64,000 bases of DNA, from positions 62,001-126,000 of the forward strand of contig NZ_SDHZ01000004.1 in assembly GCF_004118675.1 (NCBI RefSeq), in the 5' to 3' direction. Both the position numbers and the translations under genes were made by a program. Below are positions 35,647 through 45,660 of this stretch, piece by piece. Numbering within the stretch: the first letter of the stretch is position 1; every line of letters begins with the position of its first letter. Below the pieces are notes generated by a model that was given only the letters and a program-made list of their open reading frames with translations, did not search any database and was not told the origin of the DNA. The DNA comes from Filimonas effusa (GTDB lineage Bacteria; Bacteroidota; Bacteroidia; Chitinophagales; Chitinophagaceae).

Positions 35647-36552
35647 ATGAGTAGTGCCTATCATATGCCCGTGTTGTACCAGGAAACGTTGAATGGCCTG
35701 GATATTAAACCAGATGGTGTTTATGTTGACTGCACTTTTGGTGGTGGGGGGCATAGTCGCGGTATTCTTGAGCGGCTTGGTGCCGATGGCAAACTCATCG
35801 TCTTTGACCAGGATGCCGACGCGCAACAAAATGTGCCTGACGATAACCGCATCACTTTTGTGCCGCAGAATTTCAGACATCTTCAACGGTTCCTGAAATT
35901 GTACAAACACAACCAGGTTGATGGCATTCTTGCCGATCTTGGCGTGAGCAGCCACCAGTTTGATGAAGGGGATCGTGGATTTTCGATCCGCTTTGACGGG
36001 CCGCTGGATATGCGTATGGATCAGCGCCAGGAGCTTACGGCTGCCGACCTTCTGAAAACCTATTCGCAACAACAACTGCATAAGCTGTTCGAGCAATACG
36101 GTGAGGTTAGCAACTCAAAAACGCTGGCGGCGCATATTGTGCAGGCGAGGCAGAAAACGGCTTTAACCGGTATAGATTCATTTAGAGCGATGCTGCACCC
36201 GGTGGTAAAAGGCAACCCCAACAAATACCTCGCACAGGTATTTCAGGCGTTGCGGATGGAGGTTAATGATGAGATGGGCGCGCTGAAGGATATGCTGCAA
36301 CAGGCAGCAGCGGTGCTGAAACCCGGTGGGCGATTGGCCATCATTACTTTTCATTCCATTGAAGACAGGATTGTAAAGAACTTTTTTAAACAGGGCAGTT
36401 TCGAAGAAGAGGAAGATCATCCTTTCCTTTCGGTGAAGAAAGAAGAAGTGTTCAGGATCATCACTAAAAAGCCGGTAACGGCAACGGATGAAGAACTAAA
36501 AAGGAATTCAAGATCGCGCAGTGCGAAATTGAGAGTAGCAGAAAGACAATGA
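35647..36552 (+). CDS. rsmH: 16S rRNA (cytosine(1402)-N(4))-methyltransferase
   Basis: A 301-residue SAM-dependent methyltransferase that N4-methylates C1402 in the decoding centre of 16S rRNA. The SAM site is visible as YVDCTFGGGGHSRGIL (about residues 25-40), with later ADLGVSSHQFDEGDRGFSIR and FHSIEDRIVKNFF motifs. An alternative GTG start lies one codon upstream (35644), directly after the mraZ stop. Its stop overlaps the ftsL start (ATGA). Its position after mraZ is the classical dcw order. Confidence 0.96.
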   Translation: MSSAYHMPVLYQETLNGLDIKPDGVYVDCTFGGGGHSRGILERLGADGKLIVFDQDADAQQNVPDDNRITFVPQNFRHLQRFLKLYKHNQVDGILADLGVSSHQFDEGDRGFSIRFDGPLDMRMDQRQELTAADLLKTYSQQQLHKLFEQYGEVSNSKTLAAHIVQARQKTALTGIDSFRAMLHPVVKGNPNKYLAQVFQALRMEVNDEMGALKDMLQQAAAVLKPGGRLAIITFHSIEDRIVKNFFKQGSFEEEEDHPFLSVKKEEVFRIITKKPVTATDEELKRNSRSRSAKLRVAERQ

Positions 36553-36887
36553 GTGAACAACAGGCAAATACAGGAACAGGGAAGCGTTCTTTTAAACGGT
36601 TGATCGGTTATCAATGGATAGTTGATAATACCGGTTTCTTTTTATTCCTGGCTTTACTGGCAGTGCTTTATATCGCCAACGGGCATATGGCCGATAAAAC
36701 CATACGCGACGCCAATCAAACGGTAAAGGAGATTAAGGAGCTGCAATTCGAATATAAGACTTTGAAGAGTGAGATCATGTCGAGAAGCAGGGAGTCGGAA
36801 ATAAACAAGGCTGCAGCGCCCTTAGGGCTCAAAGCAATAGCGGAGCCTCCGGTGCGCATAGTATTGGAGCGGCCGCAACAACAATAA
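36549..36887 (+). CDS. ftsL: FtsL-like cell division protein
   Basis: A 112-residue bitopic membrane protein: a basic cytoplasmic N-terminus, one membrane helix (about residues 29-45, FFLFLALLAVLYI), and then a periplasmic coiled coil (DANQTVKEIKELQFEYKTLK). FtsL joins FtsB and FtsQ to activate FtsW and the septal transpeptidase. Sequence similarity within the family is low, so the call rests on topology, size and position between rsmH and the PBP gene. It overlaps rsmH by four bases. Confidence 0.85.
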   Translation: MSEQQANTGTGKRSFKRLIGYQWIVDNTGFFLFLALLAVLYIANGHMADKTIRDANQTVKEIKELQFEYKTLKSEIMSRSRESEINKAAAPLGLKAIAEPPVRIVLERPQQQ

Positions 36888-36935
36888 CAGTAAGCGATTT
36901 TTTAATAACAGTCTTTGAAAAAAGGTCAGGAAACA

Positions 36936-39062
36936 GTGGAAGTAAAACGCGACATTCTGTGGCGCGTGTACCTGGGCTTTATAGCCGTGGCGATAGTGTG
37001 TGTACTGATCCTTGGTAAAGCATTTTATATCCAGCAGGTAGAAGGCGCTCACTGGCGTAGTATGAGTGATAGTCTTCACCAGCGGATCGAAGAAACGGAG
37101 GCTGAGCGCGGAACTATTTATAGCGAAGACGGGCAAATGCTCAGTACCAGTATGCCGCAGTTTGATATCTATATTGATTTTGCTGCAGACGGGCTTCGTG
37201 AAAAGAGTGGTGTTCGTTTCCGTAACAACCTTGATTCGCTGAGTTACTGCCTTTCGAAGTTGTTCAAGGATAAAACCCAGGATGAATATAAAAAGCTCCT
37301 GGATAACGGCTATAAAAAGAAAGACCGCTATTTCCTGTTGAAGCGTAAGATAGGATTCAGGGAATACCAGCAGCTCAGGAGTTTCCCGCTGGTGCGACTT
37401 GGAAAGAACAAAAGCGGGTTTATTGCTGAAACAAGAAGCATCAGGCTCAATCCTTACCAGATGCTGGCATTCAGAACGATAGGGCTGGCGCGGGATTCTT
37501 TTAAAGTGGGATTGGAGATGACCTATGATAGTGTGTTGAAAGGTGTTACAGGAAAAAGGCTGGTTCGATATATAGGTGGAGGTGTAAGTGTACCGGTTGA
37601 CGAAGACGAATACCAGATGGAAGCGGAGAACGGAAAGGATGTGGTGACCACGCTGGATATTCATATCCAGGATATCGTGGAAAGCTCTCTGATGAAGATG
37701 ATGAGTGCCAACGAAGCGCAGCATGGCTGCGCCATGGTGATGGAAGTAAGCACCGGGAAGATCAAAGCCATTGCGAACCTGGGACGCAGAAGTGATGGTA
37801 CGTATTGGGAAGATCTGAACTATGCGCTCCGGACTACAGAACCTGGTTCAACAATTAAGCTTGCCACCCTGCTTTCGGCATTAAGCGAAGGCGGTGTAAA
37901 GCTGAGCGATCAGGTGGAAATAGGCACGACAGGCAGCGCGAGCGTAGGAGGAGTAAGGGAAGTGACCGATGCGGAAAGAGCGCCTAAACCTGTTATGACG
38001 GTAAAAGAATGTTTTGCTCATAGTTCCAATATCGGCATGGGCAAAATTGCCTATAAAACTTTTGCCGCCAATCCGGCGAAGTTTTTACGCTACCTGCACC
38101 AGCTGAGACTTGATACCGTTACAGGTATAGATCTGCTGGGTGAAGAAAGACCCCGGCTGCCACGCATGAAGCGAAACAACGAAGGGTTGCATGCCATGAT
38201 AACAATGAGTTTTGGATATGCCATACAGGTAAGTCCATTGCAAACCCTCACCCTGTACAACGCCATAGCCAATAATGGCAGAATGATGAAACCATACCTG
38301 GTTAACAGCATTCAGAACAACGGCGTTGTGGAGAAAGAATACAACCCGGTAACACTTGTAGAAAACATCTGCACCCCACAGGTAGTAAAGGCTGCACAGG
38401 AATGTATGCGTGCCGTTACAACCGAGGGTACCGCCAAGACCCTGTTCCTGAATTCGCCCTACCCGGTAGCTGGCAAAACAGGAACTGCTCACGTTGCCGA
38501 CGGTCGATACGGTTATAACGACGGTGTTTACCAGGCTTCATTTGCAGGCTACTTCCCGGCCGACAAGCCGCAGTACACCTGCATAGTGGTGATAAAAACA
38601 AAACCCAACGCTGTGGCTCACTTTGGTGGACAGCTTGCAGCGCCGGTGTTTAAAGAGATCTCTGACAGATTGTATACACTTTATGTGAAAAAAAGCAGCG
38701 ACAACTTAAAGGTTGCTGTAAACACAAAGCCCGACAGCAGCGGCTTCAGGTACACAGGTATGAAGGAAGAGATGAAACAGTTGCTGGGTTCGCTGGGCGT
38801 TCGTTATGCCGATACAGGCACCGATAACAGCGATTGGGTAAATGTTTCGGGCGTGAATGATAGACCCATGCTGGCGGCCCTGCAGGTAAACAACAAGCAA
38901 ATGCCTGCATTGAATGGAATGGGATTAAAAGATGCAGTATACCTGTGTGAGAATATGGGATTGAAAGTGAATATACGCGGCAAGGGAAGGGTAGCATCGC
39001 AATCATTGACAGCAGGGCAGCCTGTTGCAAAAGGACAGACAATTAGTATTGAATTAAAATAA
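36936..39062 (+). CDS. ftsI: Division-specific penicillin-binding transpeptidase (PBP3/FtsI type) with PASTA domain
   Basis: A 708-residue class B PBP that crosslinks septal peptidoglycan in the periplasm. One membrane helix lies near residues 12-32, then the N-terminal pedestal region, then the transpeptidase with S305-T-I-K308, S363-S-N365 and K514-T-G516. Ser305 is the acylated residue that penicillins attack. Residues about 645-708 form one PASTA domain, unusual in proteobacterial FtsI but seen in Bacteroidota and Gram-positive enzymes. The GTG at 36936 is chosen because AGGA lies six bases upstream and the protein then begins VEVKRDILWR-like; a TTG at 36915 is the longer alternative. Confidence 0.93.
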   Translation: MEVKRDILWRVYLGFIAVAIVCVLILGKAFYIQQVEGAHWRSMSDSLHQRIEETEAERGTIYSEDGQMLSTSMPQFDIYIDFAADGLREKSGVRFRNNLDSLSYCLSKLFKDKTQDEYKKLLDNGYKKKDRYFLLKRKIGFREYQQLRSFPLVRLGKNKSGFIAETRSIRLNPYQMLAFRTIGLARDSFKVGLEMTYDSVLKGVTGKRLVRYIGGGVSVPVDEDEYQMEAENGKDVVTTLDIHIQDIVESSLMKMMSANEAQHGCAMVMEVSTGKIKAIANLGRRSDGTYWEDLNYALRTTEPGSTIKLATLLSALSEGGVKLSDQVEIGTTGSASVGGVREVTDAERAPKPVMTVKECFAHSSNIGMGKIAYKTFAANPAKFLRYLHQLRLDTVTGIDLLGEERPRLPRMKRNNEGLHAMITMSFGYAIQVSPLQTLTLYNAIANNGRMMKPYLVNSIQNNGVVEKEYNPVTLVENICTPQVVKAAQECMRAVTTEGTAKTLFLNSPYPVAGKTGTAHVADGRYGYNDGVYQASFAGYFPADKPQYTCIVVIKTKPNAVAHFGGQLAAPVFKEISDRLYTLYVKKSSDNLKVAVNTKPDSSGFRYTGMKEEMKQLLGSLGVRYADTGTDNSDWVNVSGVNDRPMLAALQVNNKQMPALNGMGLKDAVYLCENMGLKVNIRGKGRVASQSLTAGQPVAKGQTISIELK

Positions 39063-39070
39063 TAACTGAG

Positions 39071-40534
39071 GTGGCAATACTACAAGACATATTATACAAA
39101 GTGCCTTTGCTATCGGTAAATGGTAATACCAGCATACCCGTTACAGGCGTACAGATCGATTCCCGTAAGGTGGTTGATGGTAATGTGTTCGTTGCCATTC
39201 CCGGTGAACATGCCAATGGCAGCCAGTTCATAGGTAAGGCAATTGCTGCCGGCGCGGTAGCTATTGTCTGCGAATTATTTCCCGATCAAATGGAGCCGGG
39301 GATCACTTACCTGCAGGTTTCCAATGCACACGAAGCTGTAGCATATATGGCGCACCAGTTCTATGGCGAACCTTCAAAAAAAGTAAAGCTGATTGGTGTA
39401 ACCGGTACCAACGGTAAAACCACTATAGCAACCTTATTATATAAGCTGTTTTCGGAACTGGGTCATACCTGTGGCCTGCTGAGCACGGTTCAGAATCATA
39501 TTGGTAAAGAGGTTTTGCCTGCTACCCATACTACACCCGATGCTGTAAGTCTTAACGCCCTGCTGGCCAGGATGGTTGAAGAAGGCTGTACACACGTGTT
39601 CATGGAATGCAGCAGCCATGCTATTCACCAGCACAGGATCACAGGCCTGCATTTTACAGGGGCGCTGTTCAGTAATATCACTCATGACCACCTCGACTAT
39701 CATAAAACGTTCGACGAGTATATCAGGGTAAAAAAGAGCTTCTTCGACAACCTGCCTTCCGATGCATTCGCGATCTCGAACCTCGACGAAAAGCGCGGAA
39801 CGGTGATGTTGCAGAATACTGTTGCCAGGAAGTACTACTACAGTCTCAAGAATGTAGCAGACTTCAAAGGCAAAATACTTGAGAATGCACTGAGTGGCCT
39901 GGTCATGATCGTAAATGACAAGGAAGTGCACTTCAGGCTTATTGGTGAATTCAATGCCTATAACCTCATGGCCGTTTATGGCGCCGCCATTTGTGCAGGA
40001 GAAGATAATGACGAGGTATTGCGCGTTATGAGTATGCTTACCGGTGCTGAAGGCCGTTTCGATTATATCGTAAGCAACGATAAGATCATTGGCATCATTG
40101 ACTACGCACATACTCCGGATGCATTGGAGAACGTGCTGGAAACCATCAAGAAACTGAGGAAAGGGCATGAACAGGTGATAACGGTGGTAGGTTGCGGAGG
40201 CGACAGGGATAAAACCAAACGCCCGGTGATGGCGCGGGTGTCGGCAGAGCTGAGCACCAAACTCATCCTTACCAGTGATAACCCGAGAACGGAAGATCCG
40301 CAGCAGATACTGAGGGATATGGAAGAGGGGCTGGATAGTGCCGGCAAAAGAAAGTCGATAACCATATCCGACCGGCGTGAAGCAATTAAAACAGCAGTGG
40401 CGCTGGCGAATAAAGAAGATATCATATTGATAGCAGGGAAAGGGCATGAGAAGTACCAGGATATCAATGGCGTGAAGCACGATTTTGACGATAAGGCAGT
40501 GCTGCTTGAAATGTTTGCATTGCTCAATAAATAA
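39071..40534 (+). CDS. murE: UDP-MurNAc-L-Ala-D-Glu: meso-diaminopimelate ligase
   Basis: A 487-residue cytoplasmic ATP-dependent ligase that adds the third amino acid of the wall peptide. P-loop GVTGTNGKTT at residues 109-118. The DNPR motif at 403-406 is the signature of the diaminopimelate-adding (not lysine-adding) form, so this organism has a DAP-type wall. GKGHEKYQDINGVKHDFDD near the end is also family-typical. It starts with GTG eight bases after the PBP gene. In many dcw clusters murF comes next, but here mraY does. Confidence 0.96.
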   Translation: MAILQDILYKVPLLSVNGNTSIPVTGVQIDSRKVVDGNVFVAIPGEHANGSQFIGKAIAAGAVAIVCELFPDQMEPGITYLQVSNAHEAVAYMAHQFYGEPSKKVKLIGVTGTNGKTTIATLLYKLFSELGHTCGLLSTVQNHIGKEVLPATHTTPDAVSLNALLARMVEEGCTHVFMECSSHAIHQHRITGLHFTGALFSNITHDHLDYHKTFDEYIRVKKSFFDNLPSDAFAISNLDEKRGTVMLQNTVARKYYYSLKNVADFKGKILENALSGLVMIVNDKEVHFRLIGEFNAYNLMAVYGAAICAGEDNDEVLRVMSMLTGAEGRFDYIVSNDKIIGIIDYAHTPDALENVLETIKKLRKGHEQVITVVGCGGDRDKTKRPVMARVSAELSTKLILTSDNPRTEDPQQILRDMEEGLDSAGKRKSITISDRREAIKTAVALANKEDIILIAGKGHEKYQDINGVKHDFDDKAVLLEMFALLNK

Positions 40535-40551
40535 TGACCATTTAACCAACT

Positions 40552-41859
40552 ATGTTATACTATTTATTTACATGGCTGAAACAGCAATTTAACCTGAGTG
40601 GGGCTGGAGTTTTCCAGTTCATCACGTTCAGGGCGGCAATGGCAATACTGTTATCGCTGTTTATTGCAACAGTTTACGGCAAGCGGATCATCAATATGCT
40701 CAAAAGAAAGCAGATAGGTGAAACCGTTCGTGACCTGGGGCTGGCCGGAGAACAGCAGAAAAAAGGTACGCCTACCATGGGGGGGCTCATCATTCTGCTT
40801 GCGATCCTGATACCTACGCTGTTATTCGCCGACCTCAATAAGGTATACATAAGGCTGATGGTTTTGTGTACGGTTTGGCTGGGTGTGATTGGTTTCCTTG
40901 ATGATTATTTCAAACTCAAAGCCCGCAAACAGGCGCAGCAACGCGGTGAAAAATATAAGAAAAGCGACAGCGACGGGTTAGCGGGTCTTACCAAGATCAT
41001 TGGGCAGGTAGGTTTGGGTATTATCATCGGCGCCACGCTTTATTTCAATGATTCGGTAGTTGTAGAGCGTGAACTGGTGAATGGTACAGTTGCCACCGCC
41101 GGCATTCAACCGGGCGATAAAAAGCTGAATGAAGTGACAAGGGTGATAGATGGAGAACAGCGGCGGTTTGCAAGGGTAAAAACACCTATTACAACCATTC
41201 CCTTTGTTAAGAACCATGAATTCAATTATAGCAAGCTGGTGACCTGGATGGGTGACTGGGCAGAACAATATACCTGGGTTATTTACATCCTCATTGTCAC
41301 CTTTATTGTTACGGCCGTTTCCAATGGTGCGAATATAACGGATGGACTCGATGGGCTGGCTGCCGGGGTGAGCGCCATAATAGGTGCAGCCATCGGTGTG
41401 TTCGCTTATGTGAGCGGTAACTACAAATTTGCTGAATACCTGAACGTAATGTACATCCCCAACCTCTCGGAACTATCCATTTTTATGGGAGCGTTTGTGG
41501 GGGCTTGTATCGGCTTCCTCTGGTATAATGCGTATCCGGCCCAGGTATTTATGGGCGACACAGGTAGTCTTGCTTTGGGAGGCATCATAGCATCACTGGC
41601 TATTATTGTGAGAAAGGAATTACTGATCCCCATTTTCTGTGGTGTATTCCTGATTGAATTGCTGAGTGTGATGATACAGGTGAGTTATTTCAAATATACC
41701 AAACGGAAATATGGAGAGGGGCGGCGCGTCTTTTTGATGAGTCCGTTGCATCATCACTACCAGAAAAAGGGCTTTCATGAGAGTAAGATCGCTGTTCGCT
41801 TCTGGATTGTAACCGTATTGTGTGTGGTGTTATCCATCATTACTTTAAAAATCCGATAA
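40552..41859 (+). CDS. mraY: Phospho-MurNAc-pentapeptide translocase
   Basis: A 435-residue integral membrane enzyme that joins phospho-MurNAc-pentapeptide to undecaprenyl phosphate, giving lipid I. The [19 protein letters not shown] (two catalytic Asp), [12 protein letters not shown] (nucleotide-binding) and [14 protein letters not shown] motifs are all present. It is ~75 residues longer than E. coli MraY; the extra is a hydrophilic insertion at about residues 165-230, likely a periplasmic or loop insertion typical of Bacteroidota. Start 18 bases after murE. Confidence 0.96.
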   Translation: MLYYLFTWLKQQFNLSGAGVFQFITFRAAMAILLSLFIATVYGKRIINMLKRKQIGETVRDLGLAGEQQKKGTPTMGGLIILLAILIPTLLFADLNKVYIRLMVLCTVWLGVIGFLDDYFKLKARKQAQQRGEKYKKSDSDGLAGLTKIIGQVGLGIIIGATLYFNDSVVVERELVNGTVATAGIQPGDKKLNEVTRVIDGEQRRFARVKTPITTIPFVKNHEFNYSKLVTWMGDWAEQYTWVIYILIVTFIVTAVSNGANITDGLDGLAAGVSAIIGAAIGVFAYVSGNYKFAEYLNVMYIPNLSELSIFMGAFVGACIGFLWYNAYPAQVFMGDTGSLALGGIIASLAIIVRKELLIPIFCGVFLIELLSVMIQVSYFKYTKRKYGEGRRVFLMSPLHHHYQKKGFHESKIAVRFWIVTVLCVVLSIITLKIR

Positions 41860-41866
41860 CCGGCTC

Positions 41867-43207
41867 ATGGCTAAGAAACTGGTGATATTAGGCGGCGGAG
41901 AAAGTGGTGTAGGCGCAGCGATCCTGGGCAAACAGCAGGGTTATGAAGTTTTTGTAAGTGATGCCGGTGCCATAAAAGAACAATACAAAAGCGACCTGCA
42001 GGTGCACCAGGTCGCGTTTGAAGAAAAGCAGCATACCGAAGCGCGTATACTTGCAGCAGATGAAGTGATGAAAAGCCCGGGCATCCCTGATAAGAACCCG
42101 TTGGTGAAGAAAATAAGAGCGGCAGGCATACCGGTGATCAGTGAAATAGAACTGGCTTACAGGTTTAAAGGTAACAGCAAGATCATTGCCATTACCGGCA
42201 GTAACGGTAAAAGTACTACCACTTCGCTTATCTGGCATATCTGCCGGCATGCGGGATGGGATTGCGCCCTTGTTGGAAATATAGGCTATTCATTTGCAAG
42301 GCAGGTGGCTGAAGCGCCTAAAGAGCTGTACGTTGCCGAAATAAGTTCTTTCCAGCTGGATGATATTAAAACATTCAGGCCCGATATAGCGGTGTTGCTC
42401 AATATAACGGAAGACCACCTGGACAGGTATGATTACAAATTTGAAAATTATATCGCCAGCAAGTTCAGGATTATTGAGAACCAGGTAGCAGGTGATTCTT
42501 TTATTTATTGTGCCGACGATGAAGTGATCGTCAACTATCTAAAAAACATTACCCCCATAACTAACCCATTGCCATTTTCTATGAAACAGGAAATTAAAAA
42601 AGGCGGAAACATTAAAGGCGATCAAATGATGATACGCGTACAGGAAGAAAGAGTTAGCATGAGCATCTATGATTTTGCTCTTAAAGGCAAACACAACCAG
42701 TATAACACAATGGCAGCAGGAATCGCAGCGGCAACGATCGGTATCCGCAAGGAAAAGATCAGGGAAGCCGTTAAAACTTTTGAGAGCCTGGAACATAGAA
42801 TGGAGTATGTGGCAACCGTGCGCGGGGTTGAGTTCATTAACGATAGCAAGGCTACCAATGTAAACAGCACCTGGTATGCTTTGGAAAGCATCGAGAAGCC
42901 TACTATCCTCATTCTTGGTGGCGTTGACAAGGGCAATGATTACACCCTCATCGAAGACCTCGTAAAGGAAAAGGTGAAAGCGATCATTTGCATGGGTACC
43001 GACAACTCCAAGATCCTGGAAGCGTTTTCTGCTATTGTGCCTAAAATGGTGGAGGTAGAAAGTGCGGAAGAAGCGGTACAGTCTGCTTTCTCCCTGGCGG
43101 CAAAAGGCGACGTGGTATTACTGAGCCCTGCTTGTGCCAGCTTTGATTTATTCAAGAACTATGAAGATCGTGGCGACCAGTTCAAACAGGCCGTCAAAGA
43201 TCTCTGA
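41867..43207 (+). CDS. murD: UDP-MurNAc-L-alanine: D-glutamate ligase
   Basis: A 446-residue cytoplasmic Mur ligase. N-terminal Rossmann start KLVILGGGESGVGAAIL, P-loop GSNGKSTT at residues 111-118, the LNITEDHLDRY block and the FINDSKATNVNSTWYALES block in the C-terminal half are typical of MurD. It adds D-Glu, the second peptide residue. Starts seven bases after mraY. Confidence 0.95.
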   Translation: MAKKLVILGGGESGVGAAILGKQQGYEVFVSDAGAIKEQYKSDLQVHQVAFEEKQHTEARILAADEVMKSPGIPDKNPLVKKIRAAGIPVISEIELAYRFKGNSKIIAITGSNGKSTTTSLIWHICRHAGWDCALVGNIGYSFARQVAEAPKELYVAEISSFQLDDIKTFRPDIAVLLNITEDHLDRYDYKFENYIASKFRIIENQVAGDSFIYCADDEVIVNYLKNITPITNPLPFSMKQEIKKGGNIKGDQMMIRVQEERVSMSIYDFALKGKHNQYNTMAAGIAAATIGIRKEKIREAVKTFESLEHRMEYVATVRGVEFINDSKATNVNSTWYALESIEKPTILILGGVDKGNDYTLIEDLVKEKVKAIICMGTDNSKILEAFSAIVPKMVEVESAEEAVQSAFSLAAKGDVVLLSPACASFDLFKNYEDRGDQFKQAVKDL

Positions 43208-43228
43208 AGGATATTATAAGTATACTGA

Positions 43229-44542
43229 ATGACAGAAACCACAGATAAATTATTCAGCCAGTTTGCCTCTGTTGAAGATGCGAAGGGCAACCTCATGAGT
43301 AAAACCAGGGGGGATAAATTTATCTGGGGTATCGTTATACTGCTGGCGCTTATTTCACTGCTCGTGGTTTACAGCGCTACAGGCTCACTTGCTTATAAAA
43401 TGTATAAAGGGAATACAGAGGTTTACCTGTTCAAGCAGCTTTCGTTTATCATTCTGGGAATACTGCTGATCTATTTCCTGCACCGCGTGAACTATACTGT
43501 TTACTCGAGGGTGGCAACCATTTTATTTATGATATCGGTGCCGCTCCTGATCTATACATTGTTCTTCGGTGCAAAGATCAACGATGGCAGCCGGTGGATA
43601 AAACTGCCTGTTATTAATATGACAATACAAACGAGCGACCTGGCCAAGCTGGCGCTGTTTATGTATCTGTCGAGGCAACTGAGTAAGAAGCAGGAGGTGA
43701 TCAAGGATTTCAGGAAAGGATTTCTTCCATTGATAACCCCTGTAGCCATTACCTGTATACTCATTATGCCGGCGAACCTGTCGAATGCATTGCTAACAGG
43801 AGCTATTTCGCTGTTGTTGCTTTTCATAGGCAGGGTGAGTGTGAAACATATTTTATTAGTAGTTGGGCTGGCTGCAATACCTATAGCACTGCTGATAGGT
43901 GTTGCTGTTTCGACCTACGACGGTGGAGCCAGGGAAGGAGTAAGGCCTACCGTTAAAACCGCTACGGTGGAAACCGGCGGAGTACTGATTCGTTTTAAAA
44001 CCTGGGTCAAACGTGTCCAGGATTTTATATATGCGAAAGATGAAGAAGTGCCTTACCAGGTACAACAGGCCAAGATGGCGATAGCCAACGGGGGAGTGGT
44101 GTTTGGCCTGGGACCCGGTAACAGCCGGCAGCGGAACTACCTGCCGCAGGCTTATAACGACTTTATTTATTCGATCATCATTGAAGAGTATGGATTGCTG
44201 GGGGGAGCATTTATAGTGTTCATTTACCTGCTGTTCCTCTTCCGGTGTATCAGGATCTTCCGCCGATGTCCTTATGCCTTTGGGGCTTTCCTGGCATTAG
44301 GACTAAGCTTTACGCTGGTGATACAGGCGTTGGCGAATATGGCGGTAAACGTAAATATTGTTCCGGTAACGGGGGTAACCCTGCCGCTGGTGAGTATGGG
44401 GGGCAGTTCTTTCCTCTTTACCTGTGCAGCTATCGGAATTATTTTGAGTGTAGCCAGAAACCTGGAACAGATGGAGGGTAAAGAAGAACCTCTGCCTGTG
44501 ACTGCCGATACGGCTGCTAAAACAGCAGTAGTAACGGCATAA
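43229..44542 (+). CDS. ftsW: SEDS peptidoglycan polymerase FtsW
   Basis: A 437-residue polytopic membrane protein (about ten helices) that polymerises lipid II at the septum together with its PBP partner. The NDGSRWIKLP stretch and the YLPQAYNDFIYSIIIEEYG stretch contain the SEDS family's conserved Arg and acidic residues, and VNIVPVTGVTLPLVSMGGSS is the conserved late loop. A ~30-residue hydrophilic segment near residues 230-260 makes it longer than E. coli FtsW. Starts 21 bases after murD. Confidence 0.94.
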   Translation: MTETTDKLFSQFASVEDAKGNLMSKTRGDKFIWGIVILLALISLLVVYSATGSLAYKMYKGNTEVYLFKQLSFIILGILLIYFLHRVNYTVYSRVATILFMISVPLLIYTLFFGAKINDGSRWIKLPVINMTIQTSDLAKLALFMYLSRQLSKKQEVIKDFRKGFLPLITPVAITCILIMPANLSNALLTGAISLLLLFIGRVSVKHILLVVGLAAIPIALLIGVAVSTYDGGAREGVRPTVKTATVETGGVLIRFKTWVKRVQDFIYAKDEEVPYQVQQAKMAIANGGVVFGLGPGNSRQRNYLPQAYNDFIYSIIIEEYGLLGGAFIVFIYLLFLFRCIRIFRRCPYAFGAFLALGLSFTLVIQALANMAVNVNIVPVTGVTLPLVSMGGSSFLFTCAAIGIILSVARNLEQMEGKEEPLPVTADTAAKTAVVTA

Positions 44543-44553
44543 ATAATAAATGT

Positions 44554-45660
44554 ATGAGTAACAGAATTATCATAGCAGGAGGTGGTACAGGCGGGCACAT
44601 ATTCCCGGCTATCGCCATTGCCAATGCTATCAGGCAGCAGCAGCCCGATACGCAGTTCCTGTTTGTAGGCGCCAAAGGCAAAATGGAAATGGAGCGCGTA
44701 CCACAAGCCGGCTATGATATAAAAGGAATTGATATTGCAGGTTTTAACCGCAGTTCGCTGTTTAAAAACCTTTCTCTTCCATTTAAGCTCATCAAAAGTT
44801 TCTTCCAGGTACGCAGCATTATCAGTGGCTTTAAACCGGATGCGGTGATAGGAGTAGGAGGGTATTCCAGCTTTCCGGTATTAAGGGTGGCGCAGCAAAG
44901 AAATATTCCTACGTTCATTCATGAGAGTAATTCTTTTGCCGGGAAGAGTAATATCCTGTTAGGTAAGAAAGCTGTGCGGGTATTTGTTGCCAGCGAAGGA
45001 ATGGAAAAATTCTTTCCTGCCGGCAAACTGCAGATCACGGGTAACCCTGTTCGCAAGTCGATTGCCGGAGCGGATATCAGCCGTGCCGAAGCGCTTGCCT
45101 TCTTTGGCCTGGCGGAAAACAAAAAAACAATACTCGTGGTAGGTGGAAGCCTGGGTGCGCGCAGTATCAATGAAGCCATTTCAAGTCATGTGCGTGACCT
45201 GGCGACCCTTAACCTGCAGCTGATATGGCAAACAGGGAAAACAGGAGCCCAGGCCTATAAACACAGGGGTGATGCTATTTCTAACATATGGGTGAACGAT
45301 TTCATCGTGGAAATGGAGAAGGGGTATGCAGCTGCCGATGTTGTGATTTCACGCGCGGGCGCTATGGCGGTAAGCGAATTGTGTGTAGTGAAAAAGCCAA
45401 CAGTCTTTGTGCCTTATCCGTTTGCTGCCGAAGATCATCAGACTATGAATGCAAAATACCTGGTTGATAAGGAAGCGGCGCTGATGGTAAAAGACGATGA
45501 AGTGAAGGCGAAACTTTTTCCCGCCATCACGCAGTTGGCCATGGATGAAGCAAAGCAGGAAAAATTGAGGAACAATATTGCCCGGCTGGCCGTCACGAAT
45601 GCAGATGATGTGATTGCCACTGAGGTATTAGCATATATAAAAAAGAACACAGCCTCGTAA
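44554..45660 (+). CDS. murG: Lipid II synthase (GlcNAc transferase)
   Basis: A 368-residue GT-B glycosyltransferase on the inner face of the cytoplasmic membrane that adds GlcNAc to lipid I. The Gly-rich loop IAGGGTGGHIFPAIAIA starts at residue 7, the second GVGGYSSFPVLRVAQ loop lies near 98, and the UDP-binding block with SRAGAMAVSEL lies at about 266-277. PFAAEDHQTMNA is the typical end of the donor site. The murC start directly follows its stop. Confidence 0.96.
   Translation: MSNRIIIAGGGTGGHIFPAIAIANAIRQQQPDTQFLFVGAKGKMEMERVPQAGYDIKGIDIAGFNRSSLFKNLSLPFKLIKSFFQVRSIISGFKPDAVIGVGGYSSFPVLRVAQQRNIPTFIHESNSFAGKSNILLGKKAVRVFVASEGMEKFFPAGKLQITGNPVRKSIAGADISRAEALAFFGLAENKKTILVVGGSLGARSINEAISSHVRDLATLNLQLIWQTGKTGAQAYKHRGDAISNIWVNDFIVEMEKGYAAADVVISRAGAMAVSELCVVKKPTVFVPYPFAAEDHQTMNAKYLVDKEAALMVKDDEVKAKLFPAITQLAMDEAKQEKLRNNIARLAVTNADDVIATEVLAYIKKNTAS

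Noticed and set aside
36822-37724. 300-codon minus-strand open frame opposite the PBP gene
   Set aside because: Lies across the ftsL end and the division PBP gene, and shows no recognisable features.
39437-40549. 370-codon minus-strand open frame opposite murE
   Set aside because: It is the shadow of a clearly conserved gene and its sequence has no domain-like pattern.
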